Assembly (NCBI GenBank): GCA_028717605.1
Contig: JAQUNM010000005.1
Location: 1-19,141, forward strand
DNA length: 19,141 nucleotides
Origin: Minisyncoccota bacterium
GTDB taxonomy: Bacteria > Patescibacteriota > Minisyncoccia > Minisyncoccales > GWA2-38-27
Reading direction: 5' to 3'
Shown here in pieces: positions 6,045-13,344 of the stretch (positions are counted from its first letter, which is position 1; the number at the start of each line of letters is the position of its first letter). The notes beneath the pieces are model-generated. The model was given only the letters and a program-made list of their open reading frames with translations. It did no database searches and was not told where the DNA came from. Made by a program: the position numbers and the translations under genes.

Positions 6045-7676
6045 ATGAAAAAACTTTTTATTGTAATTTTAATCCTTTTTATTTTAGTTGGGATAATCGG
6101 GTTCATATCCTGGGTGAGGAATCCTTTTTCTAAAGATATTTTAAAACTAGAAATAATAGCTTCTAGAGAAGCAGATTTATTTGATAGAATAGAATATCAA
6201 GTAAGATACAGAAATAATGGCAATGTTAGATTAGATGAAGCTGTCCTAGTTTTTGAGTTTCCTAATCTAACAATACCTGATCAAGAATTTTCCTTAAGAA
6301 ACGAAGTAGAACTAGACTCTATTTATCCTGGGGAAGAAAGGATTATTACTTTTACTGGTAGAATCATAGGTAAAGAAAGAGAAATAAAAAAAGCCTCTGC
6401 TTCTTTAAGATATAGGCCAAGAAATATTACCGCTTTTTATGAATCTTCTACTTCATTTTCAACAATCATTAGGTCTATTCCGATTAGCTTTGAACTAGAA
6501 CTTTCTTCGAAAGTAGCAGCTGAAAGGCCTTTTAGTTTTTCCATCGATTATTTTTCTAGGCTAGAATATCCTTTATCCGATTTAAAAATAATGTTGGAAT
6601 ATCCTTCAGGTTTTAATTTTTTAGAAAGTAAGCCCAGGGGCATAGAAGAAGGAGAGTGGGAAATTCCTTTATTAAATAAAACAGAAGGAGGAAGAATAGA
6701 AATAAAAGGAGAAGTTCAGGGAAAAGTTTCAGAACAGAAAATTTTTAAAGCTTCTTTGGGTATTTGGAAAGAAGGTAGTTTTGTTATTTTAAAAGAAGTT
6801 ATTAAGGGAACGGAAATTTCTGATCCTGACCTTTATATTTTCCAAAGAATTAATAATCAAGACGAATATATAGCTAAGCCAGGAGAATTGTTGCATTATG
6901 AAATTTATTTTAGAAACATTGGTCAGGAACCATTTTCTAGGCTTTCTCTTATTACTAGGTTAAAGGGTGATTTTTTTGACTTAGATTCTGTGAAAATATT
7001 TGATGGTCGGCAATCTAATTCAGATCTGATGTGGGATTGGAGAGAAGTTTCAAAATTAGAGTATCTAGATAAAGGAGAGGAAGGTTTAGTTGAGTTTTGG
7101 GTGGAGGTAAAGGATGAAGAAAATTTACCCAACAAAGGTTCCTTAGTAAATTTAGTTTCAATATCGCAAATGACTGAAGAATTTTTCGTTAAAGTGAATA
7201 CTAAGGCTGAATTTGCACAAAAAGTTTTTTATAATGATGATGTTTTTGGTAATCGGGGGCCTATTCCTCCCCAGGCAGGACAGGTAACCACTTATACGGT
7301 TAGCTGGCAGGCTAAAAATTTTAATAACGATTTAGAAGACGTAGCTATAAAAACCATTTTGCCTTATAATGTTAAACTTACTGGTGATTTTTTCCCAAAA
7401 GAAAAAGAAAATCAAATTACTTTTGACTCTCAGAGTCGAGAAATAATTTGGAGAATAGGAAACTTAAAAGCAAGTTCAATTCCTGTTAATGTTTCTTTCC
7501 AAGTTGCTTTAACTCCATCTATAAATCAAGTAGGACAGGTTTTACCAATTATTCAAGAAACAACAATGACAGGTATTGATTCTTGGACTAAGTCAGAAAT
7601 TAAAATAATTTCTTCTAGAGTAGATACTAATTTACCTCATGATTCAATATCATCAGGGCAAGGAATTGTCCAGTAA
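6045..7676 (+). CDS. membrane-anchored Ig-like/DUF11-type surface protein, function unknown
   Basis: 543 residues. An N-terminal hydrophobic helix (residues about 4-24, LFIVILILFILVGIIGFISW) with two lysines before it suggests a signal anchor with the rest outside the cell. The remainder is beta-rich and seems to consist of three or four related domains. Each contains a stretch like YRNNGNVRLDEAVLVFEFP, YFRNIGQEPFSRLSLITRL or WQAKNFNNDLEDVAIKTILP, the pattern of DUF11/Ig-like modules (N-G, then an Asp/Leu strand). There is no catalytic motif and no cysteine. A structural or adhesive role at the envelope is a guess. It begins a probable transcription unit that continues into glyS 7 bases after its stop. 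Confidence 0.75.
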   Translation: MKKLFIVILILFILVGIIGFISWVRNPFSKDILKLEIIASREADLFDRIEYQVRYRNNGNVRLDEAVLVFEFPNLTIPDQEFSLRNEVELDSIYPGEERIITFTGRIIGKEREIKKASASLRYRPRNITAFYESSTSFSTIIRSIPISFELELSSKVAAERPFSFSIDYFSRLEYPLSDLKIMLEYPSGFNFLESKPRGIEEGEWEIPLLNKTEGGRIEIKGEVQGKVSEQKIFKASLGIWKEGSFVILKEVIKGTEISDPDLYIFQRINNQDEYIAKPGELLHYEIYFRNIGQEPFSRLSLITRLKGDFFDLDSVKIFDGRQSNSDLMWDWREVSKLEYLDKGEEGLVEFWVEVKDEENLPNKGSLVNLVSISQMTEEFFVKVNTKAEFAQKVFYNDDVFGNRGPIPPQAGQVTTYTVSWQAKNFNNDLEDVAIKTILPYNVKLTGDFFPKEKENQITFDSQSREIIWRIGNLKASSIPVNVSFQVALTPSINQVGQVLPIIQETTMTGIDSWTKSEIKIISSRVDTNLPHDSISSGQGIVQ

Positions 7677-7683
7677 TAATTTA

Positions 7684-8982
7684 ATGGAAAAAATTGTTTC
7701 TTTTTGTAAAAAAAGAGGTTTTGTTTTCCCTAGTTCTGAGATTTATGGTGGCTTTAGCTCGAGCTATGATTTTGGTCCTTTGGGGATAGAGCTTAAAAAT
7801 AATATTAAAAAATATTGGCAGGATTCTATGAAACAAGAAGACAATATAGTTGGATTAGATTCAGCTATATTAATGAATCCAATGGTTTGGCAAGCATCTG
7901 GTCATCTAACCGCTGGTTTCGCTGACGAATTAGTTGAATGTAAAAAATGTCATCATAGGTTTAGAAAAGACTTTGCTAAAAAAAATTGCCCTGATTGTCA
8001 GGGAGGGTTGACTGTTCCTAGAAAATTTAACTTAATGATGAGGACTTTTGTTGGCCCTGTGGAAGAAAAAGCATCAGAGGCCTACTTAAGAGCAGAAACC
8101 TGTCAGGGGATTTATCTTAATTTTCAGAATATTTTGCAAACAATGAGGATGAAAATTCCTTTTGGCGTTGCTCAAATAGGGAAATCTTTTAGAAATGAAA
8201 TTAATCCTAAGGATTTTTTATTTAGAACACGGGAGTTTGAACAAATGGAAATGCAGTGGTTTTGTCATCCCAAACAGGCTTCTGGCTTTTTTGATTCTTG
8301 GTTAAAAAAAAGACTAAAGTGGTACGCCCAAATTGGTTTAAAAGTAAGAACAACCGAAGTATTAAAAAAAGATAGATCTCATTACGCTAAAAAACAAATA
8401 GACATTGAGGCTCAGTTTCCTTTTGGCTGGAAAGAAATAGAAGGTATTCATAATAGGGGTGATTGGGACTTGTCTAATCATTCTAAGCATAGTAAACAAG
8501 ACTTAAGGTATTACGACGAAATAACAAAACAAAAATATTTCCCTTATGTTATTGAAACATCTGTTGGGGTAGAAAGATTATTCTTTGCGCTTTTATGTTC
8601 TTCTTATGAAGAAATAAAAGGGGGGAGAAGTGAGAAATCTATTAAAGAAGCTGAAACTGTTTTAAAGCTTGATAAAAAACTCATCCCTTTTAAGGCAGCT
8701 ATTTTTCCTTTGGTTAGAAATAAACCAGAAATAGTAAAAAAAGCTAAAGATGTTTTTAACCTATTAAAACCTTTTTCTATTTATTATGATGAAACAGGAT
8801 CTATTGGTAAAAGATACAGAAGAGCAGATGAAATTGGGGTTTTTTGGGCAATTACTATTGATTTTGATACCTTACAAGATAATGCAGTTACTATAAGAAA
8901 CAGGGATACTATGGAGCAAAAAAGAATAAAAATTAAAGATTTAATAGAATGTTTCAAAAAACAATTTTTCCCAATGGATTAA
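7684..8982 (+). CDS. glyS: glycyl-tRNA synthetase, class II homodimeric type
   Basis: 432 residues from the ATG at 7684 (MEKIVSFCKKRGFVFPSSEI), 7 bases after the previous stop. The frame is open to an ATG at 7639 inside the upstream gene, but the extra 15 residues do not resemble the family, so I chose 7684. GGFSSSYDFGPLGIELKNN is the GlyRS N-terminal signature. CKKCH (86-90) and CPDC (102-105) form a zinc-like knuckle. Motif 2 is FGVAQIGKSFRNEI with TREFEQMEMQWF, and motif 3 is VIETSVGVERLFFALL. A C-terminal anticodon domain follows (KAAIFPLVRNKPEIVKKAK). It charges tRNA-Gly. It is the archaeal/eukaryotic-like single-polypeptide form, not the alpha2beta2 glyQS form. It overlaps the next gene by 34 bases. 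No clear Shine-Dalgarno sequence. Confidence 0.95.
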   Translation: MEKIVSFCKKRGFVFPSSEIYGGFSSSYDFGPLGIELKNNIKKYWQDSMKQEDNIVGLDSAILMNPMVWQASGHLTAGFADELVECKKCHHRFRKDFAKKNCPDCQGGLTVPRKFNLMMRTFVGPVEEKASEAYLRAETCQGIYLNFQNILQTMRMKIPFGVAQIGKSFRNEINPKDFLFRTREFEQMEMQWFCHPKQASGFFDSWLKKRLKWYAQIGLKVRTTEVLKKDRSHYAKKQIDIEAQFPFGWKEIEGIHNRGDWDLSNHSKHSKQDLRYYDEITKQKYFPYVIETSVGVERLFFALLCSSYEEIKGGRSEKSIKEAETVLKLDKKLIPFKAAIFPLVRNKPEIVKKAKDVFNLLKPFSIYYDETGSIGKRYRRADEIGVFWAITIDFDTLQDNAVTIRNRDTMEQKRIKIKDLIECFKKQFFPMD

Positions 8983-10208
8983 CCCTTGTTAAAGTTCCTC
9001 AGAAAAATAGTTCAACGGTGACTATTTTGATTTTAGTAGCTACTGGTTCTAAATATGAGATAAAAGAAATTAATGGTATTTCTCATCTTTTAGAACATTT
9101 GATTTTTAAAGGAACTAAAAAAAGGCCATCTCAGCTTTTAATATCAGAGCCATTAGATAGAGTGGGTGGTTCTTTTAACGCTTTTACGAGTCAGGAATAT
9201 ACTGGTTATTATGCCAAAGTAGAAAGGTCTTATTTTGATTTAGCTCTAGACGTGATTTCTGATATCTATTTAAATTCTTTATTTAAAGAAAAAGATATTA
9301 AAAAAGAAAAAAACGTTATTATAGAAGAAATTAATATGTATTTTGATCATCCATCTTATTATGTTCAAAATCTATGGTCAGAACTTCTTTACAAAGATCA
9401 GCCAGCTGGAAGATTGATTTCAGGGACTAAAGAAAGCGTGGCAAATATTTCTAGAAAAGATATTCTTAATTATTTTAATACTCAATATACTGCTAAAAAT
9501 ACCATTATTGTAGTTGCTGGTAATTTTTCTAATATTGAAAAAAAAGTTCAAAGAGCTTTTTCTTCTATAAAACAGAAAAAATCTTTTGTAAAAGAAAAAA
9601 CCAGAGATAATCAAAAAAAACCAGAAATTATTTTATCTTTTCGTAAAACTGACCAAACCCATCTTTGTTTAGGGGTTAGAGCCTATGATATTTTTCATCC
9701 TCAGAAATATACTCTAGAAATAATAGCTTCACTTTTAGGGGGGATGATGAGTTCTCGGTTATTTTTAATTATTAGAGAAAAGCTTGGTCTAGCTTATTAT
9801 ATTAAAACTGATTTTTCTAAAGATACAGATACTGGTTATGTAGTTACGCAAGCAGGAGTAGATAATAGTAAGGTAAAACTAGCTATTCAAGCTATCTTAA
9901 AAGAATATAATAACATAGCTAAAAAAGGAATTTCTTTAAAAGAATTACAAAAAGCTAAAGATAACTTAAGGGGGAGCCTTGCCTTAGGTTTAGAAACCTC
10001 TCATAGTCAAGCTGTTTTTTTCGGTCTTCAAGAAATAATAGAAAAAAAGATATTAACCCCTGATCAAATATGTGCTAAGATTAATAATGTTACCAGAAAA
10101 GATATTTTAAAGGTGGCTAAAGACATATTTAAACCTTCTAAGCTCAATTTAGCTTTAGTCGGACCTTATAAAGACGAAAAAGAATTTGAGAAAATTTTGA
10201 AATTATGA
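8949..10208 (+). CDS. M16 family zinc metallopeptidase (pitrilysin/MPP-like)
   Basis: 419 residues. The inverted zinc motif HLLEH (46-50) is followed by LIFKGTKKRP, and the third ligand lies in VIIEEINMYFDHP (around E126). This is the canonical HxxEH-x(about 76)-E arrangement of active M16 enzymes. N-terminal FPNGLTLVKVP and the later GLAYYIKTDFSKDTDTGY (residues about 277-294) also fit. The single ~420-residue chain matches the dimeric bacterial M16B type. Such enzymes degrade peptides; the substrate here is unknown. No signal peptide is seen, so it is probably cytoplasmic. The ATG is inside the end of glyS and its TGA overlaps the next ATG (ATGA at 10205-10208). Confidence 0.93.
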   Translation: MFQKTIFPNGLTLVKVPQKNSSTVTILILVATGSKYEIKEINGISHLLEHLIFKGTKKRPSQLLISEPLDRVGGSFNAFTSQEYTGYYAKVERSYFDLALDVISDIYLNSLFKEKDIKKEKNVIIEEINMYFDHPSYYVQNLWSELLYKDQPAGRLISGTKESVANISRKDILNYFNTQYTAKNTIIVVAGNFSNIEKKVQRAFSSIKQKKSFVKEKTRDNQKKPEIILSFRKTDQTHLCLGVRAYDIFHPQKYTLEIIASLLGGMMSSRLFLIIREKLGLAYYIKTDFSKDTDTGYVVTQAGVDNSKVKLAIQAILKEYNNIAKKGISLKELQKAKDNLRGSLALGLETSHSQAVFFGLQEIIEKKILTPDQICAKINNVTRKDILKVAKDIFKPSKLNLALVGPYKDEKEFEKILKL

Positions 10209-11221
10209 AAAAGTTTTTAGATATATCTTGGGAATCAATTTTAAAAATATTTATTACTATTTTAGCCTTTTATATTCTTTATAGTATTAAAGAAATTGTT
10301 ATTTGGATTATTTTTGCCCTGATAATTTCTATTTTATTTGAACCGGCAATTATATTTTTAAAAAAGAAAAAAATACCTAGAATTTTAGGAACTATTTTAA
10401 TTTATATCGGATTTTTCGGAATTTTAGGTTTTTTAGGGTATTTAATTATTCCTTTTTTTGCTACAGAGATAAGGGGATTTATTGATATCATTCCAGGGTA
10501 TTTTGAAAAAATATATCCTCCCTTACAGGATATGGGTTTTTTTGAAGCAACCAAGGGAGAACTTTCAGCCTTTGAACAAACCTTGGAAACAATGGCTTTG
10601 AATATATTTTCTTTCTTATTTACTCTTTTTGGTGGAGTTCTTTCAGCTATTTTTATTATTACCACTTCTTTTTTCTTATCTTTAGAAGAAAATAACATTG
10701 AAAAAGGAATTATTCTTTTGTTTCCGAAAAAACACGAAGCTTACGCTCTTTCTTTATGGGCAAAGTGTCAAAAAAAGGTTTCAGCTTGGTTTTTAGCTAG
10801 AATTATTGCTTGTATTTTTGTTGGCTTTATTAGTTATATTGTTTTTTTTCTTTTTAATATTGAATATCCTTTAATATTAGCTGTTTTAGCTGCTATTTTA
10901 AACTTTATTCCATATATTGGTCCTTTGATCACAGCTATTTTGTTATTTTTGATTTTAGCTCCTGTAAATTTTATCCAAGCTGTTTTTGTTCTAGTTGCTT
11001 TTTTCCTGATTCAGCAAGTAGAAGCTTATGTTCTTTCTCCTTTATTAATGAAAAAAGCAGTAGGTGTGTCTCCTTCTTTAGTCTTAATTTCTCTTTTAAT
11101 TGGAGCCCAGTTATGGGGATTTTTGGGCGCTATATTAATTATTCCTTTAGTTGGTATTGTTTCTGAATTTATTAAAGAATTTTTACAAAGAAAAAAAGAA
11201 AAAGAAGCTGTTGTTTTATGA
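10205..11221 (+). CDS. AI-2E family (UPF0118) membrane transporter
   Basis: 338 residues, the usual length. Hydrophobic segments occur at about residues 12-52, 62-87, 135-158, 198-222 and 225-325. Two family signatures are present: ILNFIPYIGPLITAILLF, and QQVEAYVLSPLLMKKAVGVS with P next. The family is named for autoinducer-2 export in E. coli, but members also include sodium/proton antiporters and permeases of unknown substrate. No quorum-sensing role should be assumed here. It overlaps its neighbours by 4 bases on each side, between the M16 protease and metG. Confidence 0.92.
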   Translation: MKKFLDISWESILKIFITILAFYILYSIKEIVIWIIFALIISILFEPAIIFLKKKKIPRILGTILIYIGFFGILGFLGYLIIPFFATEIRGFIDIIPGYFEKIYPPLQDMGFFEATKGELSAFEQTLETMALNIFSFLFTLFGGVLSAIFIITTSFFLSLEENNIEKGIILLFPKKHEAYALSLWAKCQKKVSAWFLARIIACIFVGFISYIVFFLFNIEYPLILAVLAAILNFIPYIGPLITAILLFLILAPVNFIQAVFVLVAFFLIQQVEAYVLSPLLMKKAVGVSPSLVLISLLIGAQLWGFLGAILIIPLVGIVSEFIKEFLQRKKEKEAVVL

Positions 11222-12600
11222 AAAAATTCTATATTACTACTAGTATTGCTTATACCAATGCTCCTCCTCACATTGGTTTTGCCCTGGAATCTGTTCAAGC
11301 CGATGTTTTAGCCAGATATTATAGAAAACTAAACCATGATGTTTTTTTCTTAACAGGAGTAGATCAACATGGTCTTAAAATTGTTAAAAAAGCCAAAGAT
11401 CAAGGATTGACCACTCAAGAATTTGTTCAAAAAACCACTAACAAGTTTAAAAAACTAACCAAAGAATTAAATCTTTCTAATGATGATTTTATAGAAACAA
11501 CAGATCGAAAAAGACATTGGCCATATGTACAAAAAGCTTGGTTAGAATTAATTAATAATAATGATATTTATAAGAAAAAATATAAAGGATTTTATTGTGT
11601 TGGTTGCGAAGCTTTTTTAAAAGAAAAAGAATTAGTTGATAAAAAGTGCCTTATTCATCAAAAAGAACTAGAGATAATTGAGGAAGAAAATTATTTCTTT
11701 AAACTTTCTAAGTATGCTCAAGATGTAAAAGAATTAATTCAAAAAGATAAGATAAAAATTATTCCCAAAGCTAGAAAAAACGAGATTCTTTCTTTTATCA
11801 ATCAGGGCGTGGAAGATATTAGTGTCTCTAGGGACAAAAAAAAATTAAGCTGGGGAATTCCTGTTCCTAGAGATGATCAACAAATAATGTACGTTTGGTT
11901 AGATGCGCTTTTAAATTATACTTCGGTTTTAAACTATAATGGTTCTTTTGAAAAATATTGGCCAGCTGATATCCATTGTTTGGGCAAAGATATTTTTCGC
12001 TTCCACGCTTTATTGTGGCCAGCTATACTTTTAGCCCTAGGATTAAAAACACCTAAAACAATATTTGTCCATGGTTTTATCACTGTTGATCATCAAAAAA
12101 TGTCTAAGTCCTTAGGGAACGTAATTGATCCTTTTGAGTTAATAAAAAAATATGGGACAGACTCTTTAAGATATTATTTATTAAGAGAAGTTCTTCCTAC
12201 TGAAGATGGAGATTTTACTATTGATAAATTTGAATCAAGATATAATTCTGATCTAGCCTCTGGTTTGGGAAACCTTTTTTCTAGAGTTAGGAAAATGACA
12301 GAATCAGGTTATGTCGAACAGAAAAAAGATTTGTTTGGACTAGGGCAAAAAGAAGAAAAATATCATTTACACCTTAAAGAATTTAAATTCCAAGAAGCTT
12401 TAAAGGTTGTTTTTGAGATTATTAAGCAGGCAGATGTATTCATTGATAAGAATAGAATTTGGGAGAAAAAAAATAGTCCAGAATTAGGTTATTTAGTTTT
12501 TGTTTTAGAAAGATTAGCTTTGTTATTAGAGCCTTTTTTGCCCCAAACTTCAGAAAAAATGAGAAAAAATATAACTCCTTTGTTTCCAAGAATAAAATGA
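11218..12600 (+). CDS. metG: methionyl-tRNA synthetase, compact form
   Basis: 460 residues, lacking the C-terminal tRNA-binding (EMAP-like) domain of many ~650-residue MetRS proteins. Class I signatures are ITTSIAYTNAPPHIGFALES (HIGF at 18-21 instead of HIGH) and KMSKSLGN (294-301). A zinc knuckle of the Thermus-like one-knuckle kind is seen (C127, C130, C144, H147). Active-site text LTGVDQHGLKI and the anticodon-side segment GLGNLFSRVRKM are present. It charges initiator and elongator tRNA-Met. It is directly followed by tatD with a 4-base overlap, an arrangement (metG-tatD) also seen in Bacillus and other bacteria. The Phe in place of the last His of HIGH is unusual for MetRS. Confidence 0.95.
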   Translation: MKKFYITTSIAYTNAPPHIGFALESVQADVLARYYRKLNHDVFFLTGVDQHGLKIVKKAKDQGLTTQEFVQKTTNKFKKLTKELNLSNDDFIETTDRKRHWPYVQKAWLELINNNDIYKKKYKGFYCVGCEAFLKEKELVDKKCLIHQKELEIIEEENYFFKLSKYAQDVKELIQKDKIKIIPKARKNEILSFINQGVEDISVSRDKKKLSWGIPVPRDDQQIMYVWLDALLNYTSVLNYNGSFEKYWPADIHCLGKDIFRFHALLWPAILLALGLKTPKTIFVHGFITVDHQKMSKSLGNVIDPFELIKKYGTDSLRYYLLREVLPTEDGDFTIDKFESRYNSDLASGLGNLFSRVRKMTESGYVEQKKDLFGLGQKEEKYHLHLKEFKFQEALKVVFEIIKQADVFIDKNRIWEKKNSPELGYLVFVLERLALLLEPFLPQTSEKMRKNITPLFPRIK

Positions 12601-13313
12601 TAATTGATACTCATTCTCATTTAAACTTTAAGGCTTTTGATAAAGAAAGAGAGAAAATCATCCAAAAATGCTTAGATACTAATCTAGTTATTATTAATGT
12701 TGGTTCTAATTACAAAACTAGCCAGAAAGCTGTCCAAATAGCTAGAAAGGGTATTTATGCTTCAATAGGTCTTCATCCTATCCATATAAACAAAGAGATC
12801 TTTGATGTTAAAAAATATAAAAAATTAGCTCAAAGCAAATACGTGATAGCTGTTGGAGAAACTGGTTTTGATTTTTTAAAAAACCAAGATATTGAAAAAC
12901 AAAAAAAAGTTTTTTTTCAACATCTAGAATTAGCGAAAGAACTAAATCTCCCTTTAATTGTCCATTGTCGAAAAGCCCATCAAGAGCTTTTAAAAGTTTT
13001 GCCCAAAGCTAAAGGAGTGATTCATTGCTTTACTGGTTCACTATCTCAGGCTAAAGAATATTTAAAAAAAGGACTTTTTATTGGTTTTAATGGTATTATT
13101 TTTAAACTTGATTTAGATAAAATAATTAAAGAAACTCCTTTAGAAAGAATTCTGGTTGAAACAGATTGTCCTTATTTAGGGGACAAGGAAAAGAATGATC
13201 CTTTTTTTGTTAAAAAAGTTATTCAAAAAATAGCAGAAACAAAAAAGCTAGATTTTTCTTTAGTTGAAAAACAACTTTTTGACAACGCTAAAGAACTTTT
13301 TAAGATCTTTTAA
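12597..13313 (+). CDS. tatD: TatD family metal-dependent deoxyribonuclease
   Basis: 238 residues, slightly shorter than the usual ~255. All metal-site motifs of the family are present: DTHSH (H6 and H8), GLHP (58-61), GETGFDF with E88, VHCRKA with H123, HCFTG with H143, and VETDCPY with D190. The segment after TDCPYL is shortened (GDKEKNDPFFV) relative to the common longer loop. TatD enzymes are 3'-5' nucleases or other TIM-barrel phosphodiesterases acting on DNA. It is translationally coupled to metG (ATGA overlap) and closes the transcription unit before the leuS promoter. Confidence 0.94.
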   Translation: MIIDTHSHLNFKAFDKEREKIIQKCLDTNLVIINVGSNYKTSQKAVQIARKGIYASIGLHPIHINKEIFDVKKYKKLAQSKYVIAVGETGFDFLKNQDIEKQKKVFFQHLELAKELNLPLIVHCRKAHQELLKVLPKAKGVIHCFTGSLSQAKEYLKKGLFIGFNGIIFKLDLDKIIKETPLERILVETDCPYLGDKEKNDPFFVKKVIQKIAETKKLDFSLVEKQLFDNAKELFKIF

Positions 13314-13327
13314 AAAGCCTTTTTAAA
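13309..13327 (+). repeat. short AT-only inverted repeat at the tatD/leuS junction
   Basis: TTTAAAAA, a GCC loop, then TTTTTAAA: a perfect 8-bp inverted repeat overlapping the tatD stop. The stem contains no G:C pair and is not followed by a clean U-run, so it would be a weak hairpin. It might help end tatD transcription or bind a dimeric regulator next to the leuS promoter, but nothing else supports either. Confidence 0.4.
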
Positions 13328-13336
13328 TGCTATAAT
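13328..13336 (+). promoter_or_regulatory. extended -10 promoter of leuS-iorA-iorB-tsaC-glyA
   Basis: TGCTATAAT is a perfect TATAAT with the TGn extension. Eight bases follow before the leuS ATG at 13345, so transcription would begin on or within two bases of the start codon. The -35 is poor (TTTTAA at a 17-base spacing). It lies in the only sizeable gap of this part of the strand (13314-13344). Confidence 0.7.
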
Positions 13337-13344
13337 TTTTAATT

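Noticed and set aside
7639..7683. Upstream ATG for glyS at 7639
   Set aside because: It lies within the preceding gene and the 15 extra residues lack any match to the GlyRS N-terminus, which fits MEKIVSFCKKRGF at 7684.
10205..11221. Quorum-sensing role from the AI-2E family name
   Set aside because: Family members have varied transport functions and no luxS or related gene is seen in the window.
13309..13327. Rho-independent terminator after tatD
   Set aside because: The inverted repeat has an all-A:T stem and no proper U-tract after it; kept only as a repeat.
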